From Candidatus Termititenax sp. (GTDB lineage: Bacteria; Margulisbacteria; Riflemargulisbacteria; GWF2-35-9; DYQY01), in contig DYQY01000005.1 in the NCBI GenBank assembly GCA_020719045.1, positions 62,001 through 126,000 of the forward strand: a stretch of DNA of 64,000 nucleotides, read 5' to 3'. The notes below the pieces were generated by a model that saw nothing but the letters and a program-made list of their open reading frames with translations, ran no database searches and had not been told where the DNA came from. Below, in pieces: positions 1-9,159 of this stretch; positions within the stretch are counted from its first letter, which is position 1; each line of letters starts with the position of its first letter. The position numbers and the translations under genes are program-made.

Positions 1-3000
1 GAAGGTGCCGTTGTTCCTTTTGGTCCAATCGTACTTCCTGACCTTGAACCAATCGAGGGGGAGGTCCTGACTGACGAAATAATTCTACCTGAGCTAGATG
101 CATTGCAAGAGAGTCCTCTTCTAAGTGATGATTATCAAGATATGAAGTCATGGTTTGCTGAGATAAAGAGACGCTATGTTTTAGAGTCGGATTATAAAGA
201 ATTTTTATCAGCTATAGATAGGAAGCTGAAGGATACCAAAATTGTAGATACTGAAAAAGCTGAGTATTCAGCAATGGGTGTTGGCGTTGTGCTGTTGTCA
301 AAGAAAAGGAATAACCTTGACTATTACTTAAAAGAGTTCGAGAAGAATTTTTTAACAACAAAATCAGATGTTAATAAACAGTCAGTAGAGTATGGCTTTT
401 GGGTATTAGATGCTGTGTCCAAGTATACAAGTAATTCCAAGTATCGTGAGCATGTAAAATCGATTTATTCTAGATGTTTCCAAACATGCCCAATGGAAAC
501 TTACAGCTGGTTAACCGATGGCATATATGCAGAGCACTTAAGTGAACATTTTAATAATATAACAAAACCATCTGACACAAAAAAAAGAGTAAAAAGGCAA
601 GAAGAAGTTTTAATAGCTAGGGATAGATTTAGACAAATAAATAGTCGTTTCCTGAGTTTAGGTCTTATAGATAAAGAGATGAAGCCAGAAGACGCTAGAA
701 AGATACATGCATACTGTCTTGAACTAGCAAAACGTCAGCAACTTGCAGGCAAGAATGGTATTAAGATTGATCCGTTTAAGCTTGATAATGTACTAGTTGG
801 TAAGGTGTTTGGTCGTGGATATACAGGCTTATCCTCGTCAATGATGCCAGCTTCTAATGAGAGCTTAATAAATAGGCCGATAATCTCTCTTCCTGACTAT
901 AGAATAACCTATAGAAATTTTGGTGAAGAAGGAATCAAAAGCAAGTTTGACATCATGGATATAGCAGGAGACAAGGCTAGAGAAAATGGGTTTCAATTAG
1001 ACAATGCAAGAGATATTGCAAGAGACTTAGGCGATGATGACCTTTTTAATTTATTGGATACCAATGATCCCGTAGGTTTTAAGGATACTGGTATTGATGA
1101 AGCATTTAAATTAAATGATGTTCCTAGGGGATTTGGTACTGTAGTGATTGACCCAGCTATTGCAGATATAAATAAACAGCTTGTCAGTGAGGAAGAGTTT
1201 ATTGCTCCAGACGGAAGCGCTGTTTATAAGAAAGTAGAGACAGAAGCAGCTGTGCAGGACTTAACGCTTCAGCATAATCAATTTTATTCTGAGCAAGCTC
1301 ATACAGAGAAGGATTCAGCAATTGATACTACCATTTCCCTTCATTCAGGCTATGCAAAAACAACAACGATTGTAGATGATGGTACTATTTCTGAACAAAG
1401 GACTCAAACATTTAATGACTTTCATACTAGGGAAAGAAATACAGACTTGCAACTTACGACTACAACGGTTCAAGAGTCATACCCAACTGGAGCAGAAAGT
1501 GTTACGGTTACGACTGACTTAACAGGAACACAAAAGAGAACAGACGTATATAATGCAGCTAGAACTAGAACAATAGACAGAGATATAACTCAGAGTAAAG
1601 CTGAGGTCAAAACGACAATAGACATGTTTGGAAACACAGCTTTAAATGAAGAAACTAAGGAAATAATTAATGAAAAAATAGTTGATGTAAGAAATCCTAA
1701 TCGAACAATAACAACAGATAATAAATGGGAAACAAGTAAAGAGGTAGAAACCAAATATAATCCTGATGGAACCTTGGCTGTTGAAGGAACAAGAACATAC
1801 CAACTTGAAAGTGATAGAAGTGATGTGAGAACAGGTAGGACTATTAACTCGGAAATAGACGGTACTATTGTTAGAGAGAGTAAAGGTACGATAGGTTTGG
1901 ATGGAAATGAGGCTGAGGATTATATTGAAACTCAGGACTTTGATGTAACGAAAAATGATAAACGTGTTGATAGAGAGATTGATACTGTTAGTGAGCAGAA
2001 TGTTGGTATTGATGGTAAGTTGGTGAAAAGGCTTGATGGAAGCGAGACAGAGGATAGAGAGATAACTTCAACTGTTGTTGAGAATAGTGTATCTTCAAGA
2101 AAAGATGGTAGAGTTGATGTTAAAGATAGCACAACATTAGTAGAACAAACTGACCATCGTGAATTACGGGCTGATGGTGTATCCCAAACAACGGTTGGTC
2201 AAGGAACGATAGCTGTTGATAGTCACGAGGTATCAACTAGAAATGCTGGTTCAAGAGTTGAAACAACAGATGCGCTTTATGATGGAATATACGATTTTTC
2301 AATAGTAGTTAATTCAGATAGCTCGGAGATACAGACTAGTAGTAGCGAAGGTGTTGCAACAAGGATAATATCAGATATTAGACCTAATAGAACTACCACT
2401 GGAAAGGAAGTTGAATCAATCACACAGAATGCGGTAGTAAATACTGCTACAGATGGCTCTGTTACTACCAGTGGAGGCTCAACGAGTGAAACTATCGCTG
2501 ATTATTTTTCTATTTATAATCCATTTAGAAATATCACAACACATTCTGAGATAGAGTATAGTCAGAACTACCTTAGTTTTGAAAATATTTATGGCAAGAC
2601 AGTTACAACTGGGGATTTTACTAGAAATAGTGAGATTGGTATGTTTGAAAGATGGGGCAATACCACTACAGATTCAACGATTACAGAGGATATAGCAGGT
2701 ACCTTTAGTCGAAACGATTTTGCAAATGGTACATATGTTGAGAATTTGGACTATACTGGTCTTCGTAATATACATTCCTTAATGTTGTCTCCTGATTATA
2801 GCTTAAGAACAGAAAGTGTTTTGGATTACCATACATCATTACAAAATCAGCTTTTGCTTAATGGTACGTTTTTAAGTCATGAAGACACAGTGGGACATGA
2901 GGATAGAACACAGGAGTTAAGAGGTGATGGTTATAGCGCAGATTCGACAACTAATACAGATTTTCATAGAACTGTTGATTCAACAGTTAAAGTAAATGGC

Positions 3001-6000
3001 GAAGAACAAGTTAATACTAATATAGAGGCAAAATACCATACTGAAATTACAGAGATGATGGATGCGTTAATTCGCGAAAGTGTTATTGATGGAGCTATTG
3101 ATTATAGTTCAAAGTTAAATATTGATGCTAATGGTAATAGTACTGAACGTATTCATTCAGAAGAAAAGTTAGAGGCACATATTGTTGAGTCTTTAAGTGA
3201 CATTTATAACAGGATTATTACTTATGAGGAAACGGTAACGACAGATGAATTAAGACAATCTGATATATACGGTAATGAGACACGTGATATGCATAGAGAA
3301 GAGGCTAGACATCAGGTAGCTCTAGAGACGATTAGAGATTTATATGTTGCTAGAACAGAGTATTGGAGAGAGCGAACCATAGATAGGCACACATCAATTA
3401 CTGCTGATGCTTCAGCCACTGTTAGTCAGGATGTTACAGAGGAAAAGTACCAAGAGAGTAGTAAAAGGTTAAATGGTATTTTTGAAGAATTTTCAAAAGA
3501 GGTTGAAAAACTAAAATATACAGAAACATATACAGAAAATGCAGATGGAACGCAGTCAGCGAGAAAAGTGAGTTTTGACCCAAACGTTGATAAGGTGGAT
3601 GCAACATTTCTGAGAGTTGATGAAAATGGGAGAATAAGACTACAAAAGGCTGAGTATAAAGGTGGAGTGAAAACAAGTCAGTTAGAGACTTCTAACTATT
3701 TTATTCCACAGGCTTTTGCTCATGATGAAATAAAGATTGGATTAACCGATAACTTAAGTCTATATAATACCTTTGATTCTGTAAGAACAGGTGAATTTTC
3801 AAGTAGTGGATTTAGTGTTGATGGTGACAAGGTTACAACTCCAGCAGGAGAAACAGAAGTTCCAGAGCTTGTTAATTCTTCCTATAAATGGCTTTTGGAT
3901 TGGAATAAAGGTAATCCTTCAGGTGAAGGGAAATGGAATATGTCTTTGTTTGGTGAACAGAGCAGAACCAAAAACAACGTTGGAGCTGATGTTTCTTATA
4001 CAAATGAATACTCAGAGGGTAGTAACTTAAAGTTAGGGCTCAACTTAAATAACTTATATAACAATGATAGTGCACAGGAATACAGATTCGGGTATTGGGA
4101 TTATGGTGACAATGGATATCGTTTTCAGAATAGGACAAGAGCTAACCTTATGAGCAGAGATTTGGGTGTTATCCCATATATTGGAGGAGAGACAAAACTG
4201 GATGATGAAAGTACACCAGGAATTAGAGAAAAACTTTCATATAGATTGGGCTATGATTTAGCTTATACACAAGAAGCAACGCCAGTGGTTGCTGAACTTA
4301 ATTATGAAAAACGCAATGAAGTTACGGGATTAGGCTATGATTTAGGTCTTAAATATTCAGCGCAGGAGAGTATGGATGAAGACTTTAATATGGACCCATA
4401 TAATATGCTGGCACTCAATTACAGAGTAAAAAAGGATATTGGTGAAGATTTCTTAGCATACGCAGAGGGTCGTAATTATTTTTCAGATAGTGAAGACGCA
4501 AGAGATTCTAGATATAGATTAGGGATAGATTATAACCCTAATGATATGTTCAATTTAGGTTTATTCGGAGAGTATAGAAACGAGAATATAGATAATGGTC
4601 AGTATCAGGACCTATTTGATTTGGGATTACAGCTTGGGGCAAATCGTTCTTTTTACTCAAAGCCAAAATATGATGGAGATTCATATATGTCAGAATTTAA
4701 CGAAGATGCTCTTGATGGTATTGCCTCTGGGATAGGAGATAATACAACCCCTAGATTTATTGGTAGTGATCGTTTTATTTCTCAATTTAGAGGTGAGCTA
4801 GAGACAAACGCAGAGAAAGTGACAGATGCTAGCAAGCGAGAAATTGTTCAGTTAAGAGGTTTTGGGTTAGTTAAGCTTAATCAGGGTGATCCACTGGTAG
4901 GAGCTGGAGCAACATTGACATTTCCATATGAGTTTAGAAGAAGTAGTAATGCAAGTTTATCAGAGGATGGAAATACTTATTCCGTTAATGGTGGAACGTC
5001 AGTATATGGTAAGGCAGGAATTGGCATTGACCAAACTCTTACTCCATACGCAACTGCTACAATGAATGTTAATCAGGGAATTACAGCAAAAGCATCAGTA
5101 AATGCAGATGCTAATGTGCAGGTATTAGGCGTTGTTCCTTATTGTGGAGGTCAGGTTAATGCAAGTATTCCAGTATCAGATTCTGTGAATTTAAATGTTG
5201 GGACGCAGAACGGTGTTACGATAAAAAGCAATAGTGGCGACACTTATGGTGTTACAGGTGGTCTTAATGCAGACAGAGTAGGGTTTAGGTTTAAAAAAGG
5301 TAATGTGCATTTTGGAACAACAGAGACTACACTAGATGTTTGTATGCCAGGCTCAGGGGCAAGTTTCTTTCCAATAATGGTTAATTCAGAGAAGAAGCCA
5401 GGAGAGGTTGCATTTTTGGATAACGGTAAGGTTGTTTCTTATGATGGAGACAGGGAGTTAATGCTAACTGGTGGTTCAAGACAAAAGTTTAGTCAGATAA
5501 ACAAAATGTTCGTTGAAATGAATAAGCAGGGAATTGAAGTGAATTCTGATGATGAAACTTTAAACTCAATGTGTGGTTCTGATAAAGACATTAAGAGGAT
5601 GGAGTTCTTTTTGGCTACACTAGCTAATTATAAGCAAAAGAAAGAGCCAGGGTTCTCATTTCTTAAAAGTGTTAAATTCTTATCAGGCAAGTTTCTGTTA
5701 AATCCTGTTAATTGGTTTTCTACGGAATCAATGTTTATTGAAGAGGGTAATCTTTATATATCAGAAGATGCTTTTGATAATATTGATTTTAGCAAAGAGT
5801 TATCATCTCAAATAGTATTTAGGGCAACGCCAGTTAATGTTTCTTTGTCTAGATGGGTTGAAAAAATATCAATTAACAATAAGCTAACGGAACAAAGAGC
5901 TGAAAGGTTTGAGAAGATGGGTAATTTCTTTGTTGATTCTGAAGTTATTATTGAGGGCGAAGGCGATGAGCTTTTAACTGACCAAGCGATTGATGGTATT

Positions 6001-7032
6001 ATCGCGTATTTAGAGTTTTTGTCTCAGAACTTTAGCGTAACAAAGGTTAACAATAGAGTATTTACAATTAAACTAACAGATGATGATACAGAAGCAGAAG
6101 TTGAAACAGGGCATGATAGTAAAAACGTAATTATTGATTTTTCAATGGTTAAGTCATTTGCTTTGCATGATGCATGGTTAAGAAAGGCAACAGCTGTTAC
6201 AAAAGGTTTAAATGAGACAGCAGCCTTTAAGGAAAAGACTTATGGTCAGAAAGTAAAAGAGTTAGTAGATGATTTAGAAAAGATGGGAATTGATGTTAGG
6301 TCAGACGATTGGTCAAAAGTAAGAATGGATTATTTGTATGAATCGTTAAAGTCAGCAAGGGATTTACTTTCTGAAAGGCTTAATAAAACAGACAGTGGAT
6401 TAGGAAGTATCTTTGGTTCAAGTAAGTTTTATGGAATTAAAACAATTTATATTGGCGATAAAGATGTTTATCATGGAGTTGGACTAGTGAATCTAAACAC
6501 GACTATGATTGAGAGAAAACATAAGAACATGAAATCATACGTTGCAGACAGATTAAAGGTTGCATCTTTTGGTGATAGTTCTCAGTTACTACGACTTCAT
6601 AATATTTTGCAGAAAGAAAACAATGTAAATGCTAACAGATTAGATTTTATTAAAACTACTTATAATTTTATACCAGGTAAAGCAATTATTTACCAAAACG
6701 GGGCTAAGGACATTAAATACTTGGCAGTTAATATAGGAAAGAAAGAGCTTGGCGATAATTATGAAATAACGATGAGGCTGACCAAGGATAAAAATGGCAA
6801 GTTCAATGAACCGCAAATAGCAATAAGAAAGATAGTTAAAGATGGTTGGGGAAAGTATTCTCTTGAATCAAATACAGCTCCAGAGTTTATTGCTTTTCGT
6901 AAGTTTGACTTTGAAAAGTATGGAGTAGGTTTTCTCGAAGCATTTGTTGATTCTGTGGGTACTGATGATAGGTTTAAAGATTCAGCTGTTCCAGGTATAA
7001 TATCTATAAGCACCAGAAGGTCTAGAAAGTAG
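1..7032 (+). CDS. Giant repetitive surface protein, 5' end outside window
   Basis: The frame is open from base 1, so the start lies upstream; the TTG at 103 is only an internal codon. At least 2,343 residues are present. Four zones can be seen: a charged, mostly helical part (to about base 1150); a long Thr/Asp/Glu/Arg-rich, low-complexity part with many TTT and RT/DR pairs and no cysteine-rich or catalytic motif (about 1200-3650); a part with alternating polar/hydrophobic short strands rich in Tyr, Gly and Asn that resembles outer-membrane barrel or beta-solenoid sequence (about 3700-5360); and a mixed alpha/beta C-terminal part (about 5400-7032). No known family was recognised. The neighbours are two lipoproteins and an SLH-porin, so a cell-surface role is inferred. 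The beta-rich zone is internal, unlike classic autotransporters where it is C-terminal. Confidence 0.8.
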   Translation, partial: EGAVVPFGPIVLPDLEPIEGEVLTDEIILPELDALQESPLLSDDYQDMKSWFAEIKRRYVLESDYKEFLSAIDRKLKDTKIVDTEKAEYSAMGVGVVLLSKKRNNLDYYLKEFEKNFLTTKSDVNKQSVEYGFWVLDAVSKYTSNSKYREHVKSIYSRCFQTCPMETYSWLTDGIYAEHLSEHFNNITKPSDTKKRVKRQEEVLIARDRFRQINSRFLSLGLIDKEMKPEDARKIHAYCLELAKRQQLAGKNGIKIDPFKLDNVLVGKVFGRGYTGLSSSMMPASNESLINRPIISLPDYRITYRNFGEEGIKSKFDIMDIAGDKARENGFQLDNARDIARDLGDDDLFNLLDTNDPVGFKDTGIDEAFKLNDVPRGFGTVVIDPAIADINKQLVSEEEFIAPDGSAVYKKVETEAAVQDLTLQHNQFYSEQAHTEKDSAIDTTISLHSGYAKTTTIVDDGTISEQRTQTFNDFHTRERNTDLQLTTTTVQESYPTGAESVTVTTDLTGTQKRTDVYNAARTRTIDRDITQSKAEVKTTIDMFGNTALNEETKEIINEKIVDVRNPNRTITTDNKWETSKEVETKYNPDGTLAVEGTRTYQLESDRSDVRTGRTINSEIDGTIVRESKGTIGLDGNEAEDYIETQDFDVTKNDKRVDREIDTVSEQNVGIDGKLVKRLDGSETEDREITSTVVENSVSSRKDGRVDVKDSTTLVEQTDHRELRADGVSQTTVGQGTIAVDSHEVSTRNAGSRVETTDALYDGIYDFSIVVNSDSSEIQTSSSEGVATRIISDIRPNRTTTGKEVESITQNAVVNTATDGSVTTSGGSTSETIADYFSIYNPFRNITTHSEIEYSQNYLSFENIYGKTVTTGDFTRNSEIGMFERWGNTTTDSTITEDIAGTFSRNDFANGTYVENLDYTGLRNIHSLMLSPDYSLRTESVLDYHTSLQNQLLLNGTFLSHEDTVGHEDRTQELRGDGYSADSTTNTDFHRTVDSTVKVNGEEQVNTNIEAKYHTEITEMMDALIRESVIDGAIDYSSKLNIDANGNSTERIHSEEKLEAHIVESLSDIYNRIITYEETVTTDELRQSDIYGNETRDMHREEARHQVALETIRDLYVARTEYWRERTIDRHTSITADASATVSQDVTEEKYQESSKRLNGIFEEFSKEVEKLKYTETYTENADGTQSARKVSFDPNVDKVDATFLRVDENGRIRLQKAEYKGGVKTSQLETSNYFIPQAFAHDEIKIGLTDNLSLYNTFDSVRTGEFSSSGFSVDGDKVTTPAGETEVPELVNSSYKWLLDWNKGNPSGEGKWNMSLFGEQSRTKNNVGADVSYTNEYSEGSNLKLGLNLNNLYNNDSAQEYRFGYWDYGDNGYRFQNRTRANLMSRDLGVIPYIGGETKLDDESTPGIREKLSYRLGYDLAYTQEATPVVAELNYEKRNEVTGLGYDLGLKYSAQESMDEDFNMDPYNMLALNYRVKKDIGEDFLAYAEGRNYFSDSEDARDSRYRLGIDYNPNDMFNLGLFGEYRNENIDNGQYQDLFDLGLQLGANRSFYSKPKYDGDSYMSEFNEDALDGIASGIGDNTTPRFIGSDRFISQFRGELETNAEKVTDASKREIVQLRGFGLVKLNQGDPLVGAGATLTFPYEFRRSSNASLSEDGNTYSVNGGTSVYGKAGIGIDQTLTPYATATMNVNQGITAKASVNADANVQVLGVVPYCGGQVNASIPVSDSVNLNVGTQNGVTIKSNSGDTYGVTGGLNADRVGFRFKKGNVHFGTTETTLDVCMPGSGASFFPIMVNSEKKPGEVAFLDNGKVVSYDGDRELMLTGGSRQKFSQINKMFVEMNKQGIEVNSDDETLNSMCGSDKDIKRMEFFLATLANYKQKKEPGFSFLKSVKFLSGKFLLNPVNWFSTESMFIEEGNLYISEDAFDNIDFSKELSSQIVFRATPVNVSLSRWVEKISINNKLTEQRAERFEKMGNFFVDSEVIIEGEGDELLTDQAIDGIIAYLEFLSQNFSVTKVNNRVFTIKLTDDDTEAEVETGHDSKNVIIDFSMVKSFALHDAWLRKATAVTKGLNETAAFKEKTYGQKVKELVDDLEKMGIDVRSDDWSKVRMDYLYESLKSARDLLSERLNKTDSGLGSIFGSSKFYGIKTIYIGDKDVYHGVGLVNLNTTMIERKHKNMKSYVADRLKVASFGDSSQLLRLHNILQKENNVNANRLDFIKTTYNFIPGKAIIYQNGAKDIKYLAVNIGKKELGDNYEITMRLTKDKNGKFNEPQIAIRKIVKDGWGKYSLESNTAPEFIAFRKFDFEKYGVGFLEAFVDSVGTDDRFKDSAVPGIISISTRRSRK

Positions 7033-7183
7033 TATTAGTAATGATTTCTAGAACTTTTGTTACAATTATTAAGTAATTATTTTTTTATGTAATACAAATG
7101 TAACCCTTTTTAAAAGCAATCTACATAAACTTTTTATATGATGTAATCGATACATTAGAGTAATGTGTTTAAAAGGAGAGTTT

Positions 7184-9139
7184 ATGAAAAAGGGGAAAGC
7201 AGTTCAGTTAATAGTAATAAGCACGTTGCTTTTCTTTTTAACTGGTTGCGGTAGAATGGCTCAATCCATTAATGATACACCTAATTCAGATGTTTCTGTA
7301 TTATCACCACAAAACTTAAGAGCACTTGAAGGTAATAATAAAATAATTTTAGTTTGGGACAATCCAAGCGATGTTGATTTTAATGGAGTCGTTGTTCAAA
7401 GAGTTGACTCTAATGGAACAGTTCAGTCAAAGGCAATGTCATCATTTGCTAATTCTTCTGTAGCAAATATTAATGATGGTTACTATTTACCGCCAGAAGG
7501 TACAGCGTTACCAGAGAATGGTTTGGAAAATGGTGAAACATATGAGTATAGAGTATGTGCAAAAGATTCACTTGGTAATTATTCTTCTGTTCTTGTTCAA
7601 TCAGCTACTCCAAAAGCTAGTCTAGATAAAGTTGCTCCAGGAGTGGTTGGTTCAATCTATGCTGTTAATATTTCAGATAAGGTTTTCTTAAATTGGAGTA
7701 AGCCATCTGACTCTGATTGTTTAGGTGTTATTGTTGTTAGAAGAGAAGATCGTTATCCTGAATCAATAAATGATGGTTCAACTATTTATGTAGGCGACAA
7801 GAGTGCCTATACTGATGATAAGGTTACTCAAGGTAAAAGATATTACTACTCGTTATTTGCATTTGATAATTCTCTTAATTTTTCTAACTCTTCTACTATT
7901 GTTGTTAATGTTAATGGCACTAAAGAAAATGAGTTTATGGTCAATACTGATTGGTCTTCTGATCAAAAGAGTCCAGCTACAGCAGCGTTAGCTAATGGAG
8001 GTTTTGTTGTAACAGCTTTAGATAAGATAGTTGCAGATGATTATAATATTGTTTTAAATATTTTCAATAGTTCAGGACAGAAGGTTATTTCTGAAAAGAA
8101 ACTTATTTTAACTAATGTTGCAGAAAGTTGTATTCCTAAAGCAGCAGACCTTAAAAATGGTTATTTTGTTTTGACATGGGAAAGTAATGGAGACATTTTT
8201 GCACAAATATTTGATTATAGTGGGGTTGCGGTAACTTCAGAATTTAGGGTTAACGGTGTTTTATATCAGACTAATGACCAGTCAGACCAATCTGTTGCTT
8301 CATTAGGTGATGGCAAGTTTGTTATAGCTTGGGAGACAGACGGCGAGGATGGTAACAGAAAATCAGTCAATTATAAAATATATTCTTATGCTTCTTCTAG
8401 TGGTTTAGTTACTATAAAAAGTGATACAAGAGCTAATCAATATACAACTCATCACCAAAAAGACCCATCAATAGCAGTATTAAATGATGGTAACTTTGTT
8501 ATTTTATGGGAAAGCAGAGATAGTAGATATATTGGATATGATGTTGCTGGAAGTGTATTTAGTTCCTATGGTTCTCCAATATCAAAAGAGTTTAGAGTTA
8601 ATAATAGTTCTGAGTATTATCAGAATGACCAGAAGTGGATAAATGTCGCAGCTTTAAATGATGGTAGTTTTGTTGTTAGTTGGGTTTCTGCAATTGCAGA
8701 CGCGCCATCTTCAACATCCTTAAAAGTTAATGGTGTTTTCTCTAGAAAATGTTTCTTTAATGGTTCTGGTGTTGTGTTTAGTCCAGTTAAGAAGGTTAAT
8801 TCTACTGATTTAATAGAGTTTGAATATTCAATAGATGGTGATGACTATGAGATGGATTTTAATACACCACAAGTACTTGGTCTTGCTGATGGTGGGTATG
8901 TTGTTGTATGGGACAGTATGGATAACTTGGATGGACAAGGTTCTAGTGTTAGAGCTCAAAGATTCAGTGTAAATAATGAACTACTTGGTTCTGAGTACCA
9001 GATAAACGTTAATGGAAGAAATGATCAAAGGAAGCCAAGTTTGGCAACCTTAGCTAACGGGGATGTCATATTTGTATGGCAGAGCGATCAAAGTAAAGTA
9101 GGCAATCAAGATATTTGGGGGAAATTCGAGAGGTTATAA
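7184..9139 (+). CDS. Lipoprotein with FN3-like domains and seven propeller-like repeats
   Basis: The ATG at 7184 is chosen over an upstream ATG at 7163 because it follows an AAAGGAGAG ribosome-binding site and starts directly with a lipoprotein signal: MKK, a hydrophobic stretch, then lipobox LTGC with the lipidated Cys at residue 22. Two fibronectin-III-like segments follow (about bases 7300-7610 and 7630-7910, the second with the YYYSLFAFD strand). From about 7960 to the end there are seven repeats of the form VAxLxDGxFVVxWxS, spaced 50-75 residues apart. Seven such units suggest a seven-bladed beta-propeller; this is inference from the count. It is a paralogue of the next gene, which shares the same signal peptide and C-terminal repeats. 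Probably anchored in an envelope membrane; ligand unknown. Confidence 0.85.
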   Translation: MKKGKAVQLIVISTLLFFLTGCGRMAQSINDTPNSDVSVLSPQNLRALEGNNKIILVWDNPSDVDFNGVVVQRVDSNGTVQSKAMSSFANSSVANINDGYYLPPEGTALPENGLENGETYEYRVCAKDSLGNYSSVLVQSATPKASLDKVAPGVVGSIYAVNISDKVFLNWSKPSDSDCLGVIVVRREDRYPESINDGSTIYVGDKSAYTDDKVTQGKRYYYSLFAFDNSLNFSNSSTIVVNVNGTKENEFMVNTDWSSDQKSPATAALANGGFVVTALDKIVADDYNIVLNIFNSSGQKVISEKKLILTNVAESCIPKAADLKNGYFVLTWESNGDIFAQIFDYSGVAVTSEFRVNGVLYQTNDQSDQSVASLGDGKFVIAWETDGEDGNRKSVNYKIYSYASSSGLVTIKSDTRANQYTTHHQKDPSIAVLNDGNFVILWESRDSRYIGYDVAGSVFSSYGSPISKEFRVNNSSEYYQNDQKWINVAALNDGSFVVSWVSAIADAPSSTSLKVNGVFSRKCFFNGSGVVFSPVKKVNSTDLIEFEYSIDGDDYEMDFNTPQVLGLADGGYVVVWDSMDNLDGQGSSVRAQRFSVNNELLGSEYQINVNGRNDQRKPSLATLANGDVIFVWQSDQSKVGNQDIWGKFERL

Positions 9140-9159
9140 GATTTTAAGGAGGTCCCGCA

